From positions 8,584,001 through 8,648,000 of the forward strand of contig NZ_CP069526.1 of NCBI RefSeq assembly GCF_016889705.1: a DNA stretch of 64,000 bases, in the 5' to 3' direction. The position numbers were made by a program, and so were the translations under genes. The DNA is from Amycolatopsis sp. FDAARGOS 1241. GTDB lineage: Bacteria; Actinomycetota; Actinomycetes; Mycobacteriales; Pseudonocardiaceae. Shown piece by piece: positions 1 through 7,688 of this stretch (the stretch's first letter is position 1; each line of letters begins with the position of its first letter). The notes below the pieces were generated by a model that was not told the origin of the DNA, searched no databases, and saw nothing but the letters and a program-made list of their open reading frames with translations.

Positions 1-812
1 GCGGTGACTCGCGCCAGGTGTGCCAGCACGCGGGGGCCGACGCGCACGGAGATCGGCGCCTGCACGACCCCGGCGCGCGGTTCGGCGCCGGCGATGAGCT
101 CGCGGAACCGCGCCGAGGCGCCGTAGCGGTAAACGGCGTGCGGCGCGCCGAGCACGTCGACGGCGATCGCGGCGCACTGCGTCTGCAGGTCGGCCAGTGC
201 CGCAGCCCGCCGGGCACCGAGCCACGCGTACGCCTCGGCCAGCGGTGAGCCCTGGATGAGGCTCGCGCCTTCCTTCGGGCCCAGCACCAGCGGCTGGACA
301 CCCCGGCGCACGAGCGCGTCGGCTGCGGGCGTGAGAACACCGTCCTCCAGCACCGAACCGAGCCCGGCGAACGTCTGGAACGCGTGGGCCAGCGGGATGA
401 TCTCGCCGGCACTGCCGAGGCCGGCGCTCGGCACGGCGGGCAGGAAGCCGTCGTTGAGGCGGTCGGCGAGGAACGTCACGAGCGCCGGGCTCACCGCCGG
501 TTCCGGCCGCAGGAAGCCGCGCAGCCGCATGAGCAGCAGCGTCCGCGTGAGCTCGGGCGAGAGCCACGGCGGTCCGCCGACGGCCCGGCCGACCAGCAGG
601 TTCCGCTGGTGCTCGGCCTGCTGGTCCGCGGTGAGCCGCACGCCGGCGAGCCGGCCCATGCCGGTGTTGACCCCGTAGACCGGCGTGCCCGCGTGGTCGA
701 GCGCGGCCAGCATCGCCGCACGGTTCTCCGCCAGGTCGACCAGCAGGGCCGGGTGGAGTTCGAGTCGTTCGCCGGGAGCCGCCAGGACGTCGGCGGGGCT
801 GCGGACGATCAC
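1..812 (-). CDS. HAL/PAL-family ammonia-lyase-like protein, cut by window edge
   Basis: The N-terminal 270 residues of an aromatic amino acid ammonia-lyase/aminomutase family protein; the C-terminus is off the left edge. Residues 46-53 read YGVNTGMG, the family loop with the catalytic Tyr (Tyr46). The helix after the cofactor site is kept (PLAH at 140-143), but the cofactor-forming Ala-Ser-Gly triad reads Ser-Ala-Gly at 134-136, so the self-cyclising serine is replaced and the MIO electrophile may not form. The GTG start at 812 overlaps the upstream ornithine-cyclodeaminase-like stop by four bases (GTGA), so the two are translationally coupled. Normal lyase activity is doubtful; the fold assignment is firm. 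Confidence 0.8.
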   Translation of the reverse strand, partial: MIVRSPADVLAAPGERLELHPALLVDLAENRAAMLAALDHAGTPVYGVNTGMGRLAGVRLTADQQAEHQRNLLVGRAVGGPPWLSPELTRTLLLMRLRGFLRPEPAVSPALVTFLADRLNDGFLPAVPSAGLGSAGEIIPLAHAFQTFAGLGSVLEDGVLTPAADALVRRGVQPLVLGPKEGASLIQGSPLAEAYAWLGARRAAALADLQTQCAAIAVDVLGAPHAVYRYGASARFRELIAGAEPRAGVVQAPISVRVGPRVLAHLARVT

Positions 813-1816
813 CGGTACGGCAGCATCGTGCCGATTTCCGCGGCTTCGGCGCGTTGCAGGATCAGGTGCGCCACTGCAACGTCCGTTGTGGACAGTCCGC
901 GGTGCCAGAACAGGATCCGCTCGGCGTCGCTCTCGCGGCCGGGCCGGTTGCCCGCGACGACGTCACCGATTTCGGCGTGCACGTCGCTCGCCGTGAGCAA
1001 ACCGGCGTTGAGCTGCGGCCGTAGCGCGCCGAAGCGCGGATTGCCCGACTGCGATTCGCGCCAGTCGTCGACCACGACCTTGTCCACGGTGTCGAGCAGC
1101 GTGAGTTCGAGCGCGCTGATGGTGCCGTACGGCACGAGGAACGAGCCCGGGCGCAGGAACTCCTTGCGCACCAGCGCCTCCGGCTCCGTCAGCCGCGACG
1201 CCTCGACGAGGATGTCGGCGCCGTCGAGCGTTTCGGCCGCGGTGTCGCACACGCGCACGTCCTTGCCGAGGTGCTCCGACAGCCGTCGCCCGAAGTCCTC
1301 GCGCGATTCCGGGCGCTTGCTCGTCACGCGGATCTCGTCGAAGTCGAACAGCGAATCGAGCAGCACCACGTTCCACCACGCCGTGCCGCGTGCGCCGACG
1401 TGCCCGAGCACCTTCGCATCCGGCCGCGCGAGGTACTTCGCACCGACGGCCGTCATGGCGCCCGTGCGGGCCTCGGTGATCGTGGTGCCGTCGACGATCG
1501 CGCGCGGCATCCCCGTTTCGGGGTCGAGCAGCAGGATCAGCGCCATCTCGCTGGGCAGGCCGCGTTCGAAGTTCGAGACGAAGTCGCCGACGACCTTCAC
1601 TCCGCTCACCTGCTTGGCCGACAGGTGGCCGCGCAGGACGTTGAAGTGGCCCTTGCCGCCGTTGTCCGGCACGAGGTGCGTGCGCGGCTCGAACACGACG
1701 TCGCCGCGGCCGTGGTCGGCCAGCACGTCCTCGACGGCGCCGACGATGTCGGCGTGCGTGAGGCCGAGGCTGTCGATGTCTTCGCCCGCCAAGTATCGGA
1801 GCCAGACGGACGTCAC
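809..1816 (-). CDS. ornithine cyclodeaminase/mu-crystallin family protein
   Basis: A 335-residue NAD(P)-binding enzyme of the ornithine cyclodeaminase/mu-crystallin fold, a family that includes amino acid cyclodeaminases, ketimine reductases and SbnB-like enzymes. Visible landmarks are the TEARTGAMTAVGAKYLAR helix, a Rossmann-type segment VLGHVGARGTA, and the VEASR and VVVDDWRES stretches. I chose GTG 1816 because it gives the four-base GTGA overlap with the YbaK-like gene upstream and because residues upstream of it are low-complexity Arg-rich. It is the middle gene of a three-gene operon ending in the ammonia-lyase-like protein. Some close relatives may be named tyramine oxidase subunit B; I cannot confirm the substrate. 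Confidence 0.85.
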   Translation of the reverse strand: MTSVWLRYLAGEDIDSLGLTHADIVGAVEDVLADHGRGDVVFEPRTHLVPDNGGKGHFNVLRGHLSAKQVSGVKVVGDFVSNFERGLPSEMALILLLDPETGMPRAIVDGTTITEARTGAMTAVGAKYLARPDAKVLGHVGARGTAWWNVVLLDSLFDFDEIRVTSKRPESREDFGRRLSEHLGKDVRVCDTAAETLDGADILVEASRLTEPEALVRKEFLRPGSFLVPYGTISALELTLLDTVDKVVVDDWRESQSGNPRFGALRPQLNAGLLTASDVHAEIGDVVAGNRPGRESDAERILFWHRGLSTTDVAVAHLILQRAEAAEIGTMLPYR

Positions 1817-2358
1817 CGGGCGAGGTCCTCGATGACCTCGGCGTTCGGCAGCGACTGCAGGGCTGCGCCGGAGATGAGGAGCTTGCTGCCGCGGATGCCG
1901 CTGCCGATCACGACCTCCGGCGCGGCGGCCACGCGCGCGTCGATGAGGATCGGCCATTCGGCGGGCAGGCCGACGGGCGTGATGCCGCCGTACTCCATGC
2001 CCGTGAGCGACACGGCTTCGTCCATCGGGGCGAATGACGCCTTGCGCACGTCGAGGCGGCGCTTGATCACGCCGTTGACGTCGGCCCGGGTGGTGGCGAG
2101 CACCATCGCGGCGGCGAAGCGGACCTCACCGGCGCGCTTGCCGGCGACGACGACGCAGTTGGCCGACGCGTCCAGCGGCGAGCCGTAGGCCTCGCAGAAC
2201 GCGGCCGTGTCGGCGAGCTCGGGGTCGATTTCGGCGACGCCGACCGCGTCGGGGTCCGCCAGCGCGGCGAGCGCCTTCGCGACGGGTTCGGCGAGCAGGT
2301 CGGTGCGGGTGGGCGCGGGGACGACCGTGAGGCTCCCGGCGATGGTCCAGGTGGTCAC
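1813..2358 (-). CDS. YbaK/EbsC (ProX-like) aminoacyl-tRNA deacylase family protein
   Basis: A 181-residue protein with the YbaK/aminoacyl-tRNA editing-domain pattern: a CVVVAGKRAG strand-turn near residues 69-78 carrying the conserved Lys, a DVNGVIKRRL helix, and a MEYGGITPVGLP loop followed by IGSGIRGSKLLIS. Free-standing members clear mischarged tRNAs such as Cys-tRNA(Pro) or Ala-tRNA(Pro). It is the first gene of an operon with the ornithine-cyclodeaminase-like and ammonia-lyase-like genes. A role for tRNA editing in that operon is not obvious, and the domain may act on another acylated substrate. Start ATG 2358; no strong alternative. Confidence 0.85.
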   Translation of the reverse strand: MTTWTIAGSLTVVPAPTRTDLLAEPVAKALAALADPDAVGVAEIDPELADTAAFCEAYGSPLDASANCVVVAGKRAGEVRFAAAMVLATTRADVNGVIKRRLDVRKASFAPMDEAVSLTGMEYGGITPVGLPAEWPILIDARVAAAPEVVIGSGIRGSKLLISGAALQSLPNAEVIEDLAR

Positions 2359-2383
2359 GATCCGAATCTACGCGCGGCGCGGG

Positions 2384-2677
2384 TCACCAGTTGCGGTTAC
2401 CCCGTTGCACTTCGATGAGGCGCGGGCGGACGTCCACGAGGTACACGAGGGTCGCCGCCATGGCGGGCACGTAGAAGATCATGCCGGCGTTGCCGACGTC
2501 GAACAGGACCATCGCGAGGGTGGCGCCACCGGTGATGAGCAGCCAGATCGGCTTGGTCTTCTTGTCCGCCGCCGAATACGCGTCGGAGCGCTGCAGCAGC
2601 GCGTGGACGAAGGCGAAGAGCCCGAGCAAGGCGCTGCCCCAGTGGATGACCCTGAGGATCCATTCGGCAACCAGCAC
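2384..2677 (-). CDS. DUF2516 family small membrane protein
   Basis: A 97-residue integral membrane protein with three hydrophobic segments (about residues 8-27, 43-62 and 64-82), separated by a polar loop ADKKTKPIW. It matches the actinobacterial DUF2516 type, whose M. tuberculosis member sits just downstream of hbhA (Rv0476). The same order is found here: XRE regulator, HbhA, then this gene, all on the minus strand. Function is unknown; the conserved neighbourhood suggests a link to the cell envelope. Confidence 0.85.
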   Translation of the reverse strand: MLVAEWILRVIHWGSALLGLFAFVHALLQRSDAYSAADKKTKPIWLLITGGATLAMVLFDVGNAGMIFYVPAMAATLVYLVDVRPRLIEVQRGNRNW

Positions 2678-2708
2678 CAGCTCAGCTTACGGCAAACCAC
2701 CCAACACG

Positions 2709-2744
2709 CCCGGGCCCCGGCAGCGGTCGCCGCCGGGGCCCGGG
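2709..2744 (-). terminator. hairpin after hbhA
   Basis: A perfect 13-base inverted repeat (CCCGGGCCCCGGC and its complement) with a 10-base loop lies just past the hbhA-like stop on the minus strand. It has no T-run, as is usual for actinobacterial hairpin terminators. It may attenuate transcription into the DUF2516 gene. Confidence 0.6.
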
Positions 2745-2754
2745 GTGTCGTTCG

Positions 2755-3417
2755 TTACTTCTCGGCCTTGGGCTCGGCCGGCTTCTTCGCGGCGGTGGTC
2801 GTGGTGCGGCGCGCCGGCGAAGCCGTCTTCGGCGCCGTGCGGTTGGCGGCCTTGCGGGTCACGGAGCGCGTCTCGTGGGCCAGGTCGTCACCGAGCTCCT
2901 CGACGGCCTCGGCGGTTTCGTTCGCCACCTCGGACACCTTGCGGGCGGCCTTCTCGCCGGTCGAGCGGGTGCGCTTGGTCACCTTGGCCAGCACGTCGTC
3001 GACACGGCCGCGGGTCTCCTCGGCGAGGCCGTCGACGCGGGTCTGGGCCGTGGCCAGCGCCTGGTCGAGCTGCTCGAGGGCCTGCTTCACCTGCGGCTGC
3101 GCGGCGATCTTGTCCCAGGCCTGCTCGCCGGATTCGGCGAGCTTGTTGTAGAGCTTGAGCGCGGCCTCGGTGTACTCGTCGATGACCTTGCGCAGCTCGG
3201 CCGGGTCGAGCTTCCCGCGAAGGCTCTCGACGTCGGTCGGCAGCTCCTCGAGGTTCTTGCGGGCCTGCTCGCCGCTCTTGCGGGCCTTGGCGACGGCGTC
3301 CGTCACGGCGTGGGTGGCCAGGTTGCCGGCGCCGAGCGCGGCGAGCAGCGGGGTGCGGACCTGGTCGATGGCGGTGCTGACGGCCTTGCGGACGTCCTCG
3401 GACTTGGGGGTGGTCAT
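2755..3417 (-). CDS. hbhA: heparin-binding hemagglutinin (HbhA)-like protein
   Basis: A 220-residue, highly helical protein: an Ala/Glu/Lys-rich coiled-coil region (about residues 25-165) followed by a Lys/Ala/Thr/Pro-rich tail (about 175-220, with TTTTAAKKP). This two-part design is that of mycobacterial HbhA, in which the coiled coil oligomerises and the Lys-rich tail binds sulfated glycans. There is no signal peptide, as in HbhA. The ATG overlaps the XRE regulator stop by four bases, so the two are coupled. Function in a non-pathogen is unknown; surface adhesion or membrane organisation are possibilities. Confidence 0.85.
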   Translation of the reverse strand: MTTPKSEDVRKAVSTAIDQVRTPLLAALGAGNLATHAVTDAVAKARKSGEQARKNLEELPTDVESLRGKLDPAELRKVIDEYTEAALKLYNKLAESGEQAWDKIAAQPQVKQALEQLDQALATAQTRVDGLAEETRGRVDDVLAKVTKRTRSTGEKAARKVSEVANETAEAVEELGDDLAHETRSVTRKAANRTAPKTASPARRTTTTAAKKPAEPKAEK

Positions 3418-3842
3418 ACCGGCTCCTCGGTGGTCGTGGTCTGGTCTGTGGCGGGCTTCGGCTTCTGGGCGGCGTTCTCGCGCCGGAACGACTCGTAGAC
3501 GTCGAGCAGGACCTGCTTCTGGCGCTCGGTCAGCTCCGTGTCGGCGCGGATCGCTTCGCCGACCGGCCCGCCCGTGGGGAGGTCGAGGATCCCCGCCTGC
3601 ACGTACAGGGCTTCGGCCGAGATGCGCAGCCCTTTGGCGATCTGCTGGAGGATCTCCGCGCTGGGTTTGCGCACCCCGCGCTCGATCTGGCTCAAGTACG
3701 GATTGGACACGCCGGCGAGTTTCGACAGCTGGCGCAACGAAATCTTCGCGGAACTGCGCTGCTGGCGGATGTACTCACCGATGTCGGAGGCGATGTCCGC
3801 GACCTTTTCCATCGGGTTCTGGGTCCCGCCGGGTTCTGTCAT
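3414..3842 (-). CDS. XRE-family regulator upstream of hbhA (Rv0474-like)
   Basis: A 142-residue protein with a Cro/C1 helix-turn-helix at about residues 22-78: ISLRQLSKLAGVSNPYLSQI then ERGVRKPSAEIL. The C-terminal half is a short helical segment (LTERQKQVLLDVYESFRRE) with a Thr/Pro-rich tail. A strong ribosome site AGGAGGTGACC precedes ATG 3842. It is the first gene of the XRE–HbhA–DUF2516 block and likely controls its own promoter through the 19-base palindrome at 3893-3911, 50 bases upstream of its start. Confidence 0.9.
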   Translation of the reverse strand: MTEPGGTQNPMEKVADIASDIGEYIRQQRSSAKISLRQLSKLAGVSNPYLSQIERGVRKPSAEILQQIAKGLRISAEALYVQAGILDLPTGGPVGEAIRADTELTERQKQVLLDVYESFRRENAAQKPKPATDQTTTTEEPV

Positions 3843-3892
3843 CCGGTCACCTCCTCGCGACGTCTTCGACGGTACGCGGGAGTGCTAGCTAT

Positions 3893-3911
3893 TGCAAGCA
3901 CCCTGCTTGCA
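3893..3911. promoter_or_regulatory. palindromic operator between XRE gene and methyltransferase gene
   Basis: TGCAAGCA-CCC-TGCTTGCA is a perfect dyad with 8-base arms in the 111-base divergent region. It is well placed for the XRE protein to control both directions. Assignment to that regulator is by position only. Confidence 0.6.
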
Positions 3912-3953
3912 CTTGTGGGTGTGGCTCCGCTCACCCGCCGCTACGGTGGTGCC

Positions 3954-5540
3954 ATGGCGACACAACGGCTGCGCCGCAGGCTGGTCAAGCAGCTGATCGA
4001 AGAGGACGTGCTGCACGACCCCAAGTGGGTCGACGCGTTCCGCAGCGTGCCGCGCCACGTGTTCCTGCCGCGCTTCTTCATCCGCGCCGGCGACCTCTGG
4101 GCCGCCGTCGACCGCGGCGATCCCGGGTGGCTCGAGCGCGTGTACTCCCGCGATGTCCTGGTTACCCAACTAGACGACGACTCGTCGCTGTGGGAAGAGG
4201 CACGCGCCACCGGCCCGCTTTCCGGCGTGCCGACGAGTTCGTCGAGCATGCCCGCAATCATGGCGATCATGCTCGAGGAGCTGCGCGTCGGGGACGGGCA
4301 CCGGGTGCTGGAGATCGGCACCGGCACCGGTTACAACGCCGCGTTGCTGAGCCACCGCTGCGGTTCTGGCTTGGTGTCCACTATGGACGTCGACGCCGGG
4401 CTGGTTTCTTCGGCCCGGGCCCATTTGCAGGAAGCCGGCTACGCCCCCGCCGTGGCCGTCGGTGATGGCGCCCTCGGGTTCCCGTCAGGCGTGCTGTTCG
4501 ACCGGGTGCTGTGCACGGCCTCGGTTTCGTCGATCCCGCCCGCGTGGCTCGAGCAGACGGTCCCCGGCGGCCTCATCGTGACCACCCTCAACCGCCCCTT
4601 GGGCGCCGGCCTGGTCCGCATCACCGCCGGCGAGGGCGCGACAGGCCGCGGCAAGGTCCTCTCCCAGGACGGCCGGTTCATGCCGCTGCGCGCCCACCGC
4701 CTGCCACCCCCACCCCCGCTACCCACCCCCTCCGACGACGACTGGCGGCCCACCCGGCTGCCGCTCGACCTGGTGCTGAAGCCGCGGCTGAAGTTCGAGT
4801 TCTTCGCCTCCCTGGAACTCCCCGACGTCCAGCCGGTCCGCGACCTCGGCGCCGACACTGCCGGCGCGGCTCCCGGTCGGCCGACCGCCGGTCCCTCGGC
4901 CGGCACCCCGGCCCCAGCGAGCGGCAACGCCCCGAAGCCGTCCACCACGGGCGCCTCCGGCGCCGGGCCGGACTCGGGCTCGGGCACGGGTTCAGGGCCG
5001 GGCTCGGGTCCAGGCGCCGGTGCGGGTCCAGGCTCAGGGCCGGGCTCGGGTCCATGCTCGGGCTCGGACTCGAGCTCAGGTTTGGGCGCCCGTCCCGGTT
5101 CGGGCTCAGTGCCGGTCACGGGCTCGGGGCCTGGGTCGAGTCCAGGCTCGGACCCGAACTCAGGTTCGGGTTCAGGCCCAAGCCCGGTCTCGGGCTCGCA
5201 CTCGGTCTCGGGCTCGCACTCGGTCTCGGGCTCGGGTTCAGGGCCGGGCTCGGGTTCAGGTTCGGAGTCGCAGTCCGAGTCGGACGATCACCCCCGCCCA
5301 GGCTCCTTCGCCCTCACCCACCCCGACGGCTCCTGGGCCCGCTACCGCACCCGCGGCACCACCCTAGAAATCGCCCAAGGCGGCCCCCGCGCACTCTGGG
5401 ACCTCGCCGAACGCGCCTACGTCCTCTGGGAATCCCTCGGCCGCCCCCAACGCGACCGCTTCGGCCTCACCCTGGACGGCCCACACCAAGAATTCTGGCT
5501 CGACGAACCCGACGGCCTCCGCTGGAAACTCTGCGACTAG
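3954..5540 (+). CDS. PIMT-like methyltransferase with Gly/Ser-rich insert
   Basis: A 528-residue protein. Residues 1-235 resemble protein-L-isoaspartate O-methyltransferase: VPRHVFLP near 32-39, then the SAM-binding loop [14 protein letters not shown] near 118-131. About residues 305-445 are a low-complexity linker of [12 protein letters not shown] type. The last 75 residues form a separate domain ([42 protein letters not shown]) of a kind seen after PIMT domains in actinobacterial FxLD/grasp-type peptide-maturation methyltransferases. No precursor peptide or ATP-grasp gene is adjacent. ATG 3954 is preferred over an upstream frame extension that runs through the operator. Target unknown. Confidence 0.8.
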   Translation: MATQRLRRRLVKQLIEEDVLHDPKWVDAFRSVPRHVFLPRFFIRAGDLWAAVDRGDPGWLERVYSRDVLVTQLDDDSSLWEEARATGPLSGVPTSSSSMPAIMAIMLEELRVGDGHRVLEIGTGTGYNAALLSHRCGSGLVSTMDVDAGLVSSARAHLQEAGYAPAVAVGDGALGFPSGVLFDRVLCTASVSSIPPAWLEQTVPGGLIVTTLNRPLGAGLVRITAGEGATGRGKVLSQDGRFMPLRAHRLPPPPPLPTPSDDDWRPTRLPLDLVLKPRLKFEFFASLELPDVQPVRDLGADTAGAAPGRPTAGPSAGTPAPASGNAPKPSTTGASGAGPDSGSGTGSGPGSGPGAGAGPGSGPGSGPCSGSDSSSGLGARPGSGSVPVTGSGPGSSPGSDPNSGSGSGPSPVSGSHSVSGSHSVSGSGSGPGSGSGSESQSESDDHPRPGSFALTHPDGSWARYRTRGTTLEIAQGGPRALWDLAERAYVLWESLGRPQRDRFGLTLDGPHQEFWLDEPDGLRWKLCD

Positions 5541-5583
5541 GCCCGACCCACCCAACTCCACCACCCACATCCCCAGACCGACT

Positions 5584-5765
5584 TGCTGGGTCCAACCCAC
5601 GCGCACGTCCCCACCACGCCGACTCGCTCGGCAGGACACAACTACTTGTCCCCACCCCGCAGGCGCTCGCTGGGTCCGACCCACCCATGCGTCCCCTGGC
5701 AGACAGCTCGTTGGGTTCGGCCCAATCCGTTATCCACCCGCGCGCCGCTAGTTGGGTTCGACCTG
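5584..5765. repeat. four dispersed copies of a TGGGT(C/T)CGACCCA dyad unit
   Basis: Similar 18-19 base units start near 5584, 5665, 5706 and 5747, each containing TGGGT-4-CCCA or a close variant. The last copy covers the stop codon of the kinase-like gene. The 206 bases between the two convergent genes hold nothing else recognisable. The units could act as terminators or be a short repeat family. Confidence 0.6.
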
Positions 5766-6386
5766 GCCACCATGCCCAGGTGAATCGCCCCCCAGGTTCG
5801 ATCTGATCCACTTCTCCACGTCCGCGACCACGTCGTCGAGCGGTGCGTGGGTGGTGTCGATGTGCTCGACCTGCATGCGTATCCACAGGTTGAACGCCAG
5901 CATCTCCTCGATGCGCGGCTCGTCCCATTCGCGCCAGGCGGGGCGGGCGCGCAAGCGTTTGCGGAGAGCGTCGGAGGAGGCGACGAGGGCGAGGTAGTGC
6001 ACGTCGGAGAAGAACACGCGTTCCGGGAGTGGCTCGAGTTCCTGCGGGGCGACGGTGCCGCACAGCACGACCGGCAGGCCGTTCTGGTGCAGCATCGCCG
6101 CCGTGCGCAGCCAGGTGGCGCGGAAGGCCCGGGTGTCACCGTGCCAGGCACCTGTCCACAGGACGTCCTGCTCCAGGACCAGGGCGTCCCCGGCCAGCCG
6201 CGTCGCGAGGGCCGGCCCGACGGTCGACTTGCCGGCACCACTCGGGCCCGTCAGCGCGAACAGCGGGAGCCGCCGGAAGGGCCAGCGATGGCCGCACACC
6301 GAGCAGACGAGGGTGGCACCCGAAGCGTGCGGCGACTCGGCCCGGTCGCCGCACGCGGGGCAGATCCGCAGGTCCAGAGCGTGCAC
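5748..6386 (-). CDS. zinc-ribbon P-loop kinase/NTPase-like protein
   Basis: A 212-residue protein with an N-terminal zinc ribbon (CPACG at residues 9-13 and CSVCG at 28-32) fused to a P-loop domain. The Walker A is GPSGAGKST (48-56). A nucleoside- or shikimate-kinase-like layout follows: LVLEQDVLWTG, LRTAAMLHQNGLPVVLCG, and a lid-like KRLRARPAWREW segment. It probably phosphorylates a small molecule or acts as an ATPase; substrate unknown. The zinc-ribbon gene upstream (6392-6733) lies 5 bases away on the same strand. The fused ribbon is the unusual part. Confidence 0.75.
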   Translation of the reverse strand: MHALDLRICPACGDRAESPHASGATLVCSVCGHRWPFRRLPLFALTGPSGAGKSTVGPALATRLAGDALVLEQDVLWTGAWHGDTRAFRATWLRTAAMLHQNGLPVVLCGTVAPQELEPLPERVFFSDVHYLALVASSDALRKRLRARPAWREWDEPRIEEMLAFNLWIRMQVEHIDTTHAPLDDVVADVEKWIRSNLGGDSPGHGGQVEPN

Positions 6387-6391
6387 CGCGG

Positions 6392-6733
6392 TCAGTCGAA
6401 CAGGTTCTCGAGGAAGCTGCGCTTGCGGTGCCCGCCGTACGGCCGCGGCGAATCCGAGTAACCACCGCGATACGGCCGCGGCGAATCCGCGTACCCACCC
6501 CGGTACGGCCGCGGCGAGTCGGAGTACCCGCCGCGGTACGGGCGCGGCGAGTCGGGCCGGCTGTGCGCGTACGGGGGCGGTGGCCGCTGCCCGTAGTACG
6601 AGCTCTCGGCCCCGACGATCTGCTCCAGCTCACCGTGGTCCAGGAAGATCCCGCGGCACGCTTCGCACTGTTCGATGTGGATGCCGTTCTTGCCGACGGT
6701 TCGCATCCGGTTCTGACAGTTCGGACAAATCAC
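6392..6733 (-). CDS. TFIIB-type zinc-ribbon protein with Arg/Tyr/Gly repeats
   Basis: A 113-residue protein. Residues 1-35 form a zf-TFIIB type ribbon (CPNC at 3-6 and CEAC at 23-26, with IFLDHGELEQIV after it), typical of short bacterial proteins of unknown function. Residues 58-100 carry four tandem copies of a 10-residue unit DSPRPYRGGY, the last imperfect, and the C-terminus is basic (HRKRSFLENLFD). Tyr/Arg/Gly repeats resemble RNA-binding or condensate-forming tails, but no function is established. It is probably cotranscribed with the zinc-ribbon kinase-like gene downstream. Confidence 0.8.
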   Translation of the reverse strand: MICPNCQNRMRTVGKNGIHIEQCEACRGIFLDHGELEQIVGAESSYYGQRPPPPYAHSRPDSPRPYRGGYSDSPRPYRGGYADSPRPYRGGYSDSPRPYGGHRKRSFLENLFD

Positions 6734-6766
6734 CCTCCCGAGACTACGCAGGTTCCGCCCGCCGCG

Positions 6767-7135
6767 TCAGCACGCGCACAAGCAGAACGGGTGCCCCACC
6801 GGGTCTGCGTACACGCGGAACGTCTTCGGCGAATCGTCCAGCAGCTTCGCACCGAGGCTCAGCACGCGTTCGTGCGCGGCCTCCAGATCCGTGACGTCCA
6901 GATCCACGTGCGCCTGCTGCGGCTTCTCAGTGGACGGCCACTCCGGCGCCCGGTAGTCCACCACCCGCTGGAACTCCAAACGAGCTCCGCCGAGCGGGTT
7001 CGCGAGCCGCGCCCAGTGGCCGTCCGGCGTGACGTCGGGTTCCGCCCAGTCGAGCAGCGCGCGGTAGAAGCCGGCGAGCGCCGCGGGGTCCGGGCAGTCG
7101 ATGGCCACGCCGCCGAAGGTCGGTGTCGAACCCAT
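6767..7135 (-). CDS. VOC-superfamily (glyoxalase/bleomycin-resistance fold) protein
   Basis: A 122-residue single-module VOC protein: GVAIDCPDPAALAGFYRALL at the start, HVDLDVTDLEAAHERVLSLG mid-way and YADPVGHPFCLC at the end, giving the usual metal-site strands with His near 84 and a C-terminal acceptor strand. ATG 7135 begins directly at the fold. It is divergently transcribed from a CGNR-finger regulator 85 bases away, so the pair is probably a regulator and its target. Substrate unknown; enzymatic and resistance roles both occur in the family. Confidence 0.8.
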   Translation of the reverse strand: MGSTPTFGGVAIDCPDPAALAGFYRALLDWAEPDVTPDGHWARLANPLGGARLEFQRVVDYRAPEWPSTEKPQQAHVDLDVTDLEAAHERVLSLGAKLLDDSPKTFRVYADPVGHPFCLCAC

Positions 7136-7220
7136 GTTTCGTCTCCCTCCAGTAACCGGTGTTCGGATTATGGGAGTTATCGTTCGACGAAGCAACCGGC
7201 ATCACTCGTACACTGGTTGC

Positions 7221-7688
7221 GTGCACACCGACGCGACCCTGGTGGTGGACTTCCTCAACACCGTCGACATCGAACGCGGCGAGGATGTGCTGGACAGCCC
7301 CGAACTCTGGCGATGGTGGGCCGAGGAACACGAGCTGTCCCCAGGCGAGGGCGACGACGCGCGAGCGGCGCGAGACGGGCTGCGCGCGGCCGTGGGCGAC
7401 CCCCGGCTGCCCGGCACCTCCCTCGAAGTCCCCCTCGTCTTCTCCCTCGACGACGGCAAACCCCGCCTGCTCGGCACGGACGCGACCTCGACGATCCTCG
7501 CCGCCGCCACCCGCCTCGCCATCCGCGGCGACTGGGTGCGCCTCAAGATCTGCCCGGCCGACGACTGCCTCTGGGCCTTCTACGACGAGTCCCGCAACCG
7601 CTCGCGCACCTGGTGTTCGATGCGCGTCTGCGGAAACCGCGAAAAGGCCCGGTCCTGGCGCGCCCGGGCGGTAGGTGTGCACAACTGA
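7221..7688 (+). CDS. CGNR zinc-finger DNA-binding protein
   Basis: A 155-residue protein of the ABATE–CGNR type. It starts HTDATLVVDFLNTVD, the hallmark of the N-terminal ABATE (DUF1470) domain, and ends with the CGNR finger: CPADDCLWAF about 112-121, then WCSMRVCGNREKARSW (Cys-x4-Cys ... Cys-x4-Cys). Start GTG 7221 opens precisely at the domain. The family acts as transcriptional regulators that probably sense small ligands. The divergent VOC gene is the likely target; imperfect AACCGG/CTGGTT repeats lie in the shared 85-base promoter. Confidence 0.85.
   Translation: MHTDATLVVDFLNTVDIERGEDVLDSPELWRWWAEEHELSPGEGDDARAARDGLRAAVGDPRLPGTSLEVPLVFSLDDGKPRLLGTDATSTILAAATRLAIRGDWVRLKICPADDCLWAFYDESRNRSRTWCSMRVCGNREKARSWRARAVGVHN

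Noticed and set aside
4439..5119. Pro/Glu-rich open frame antisense to the methyltransferase
   Set aside because: It is the reverse of the SGSGPG repeat and has no family features.
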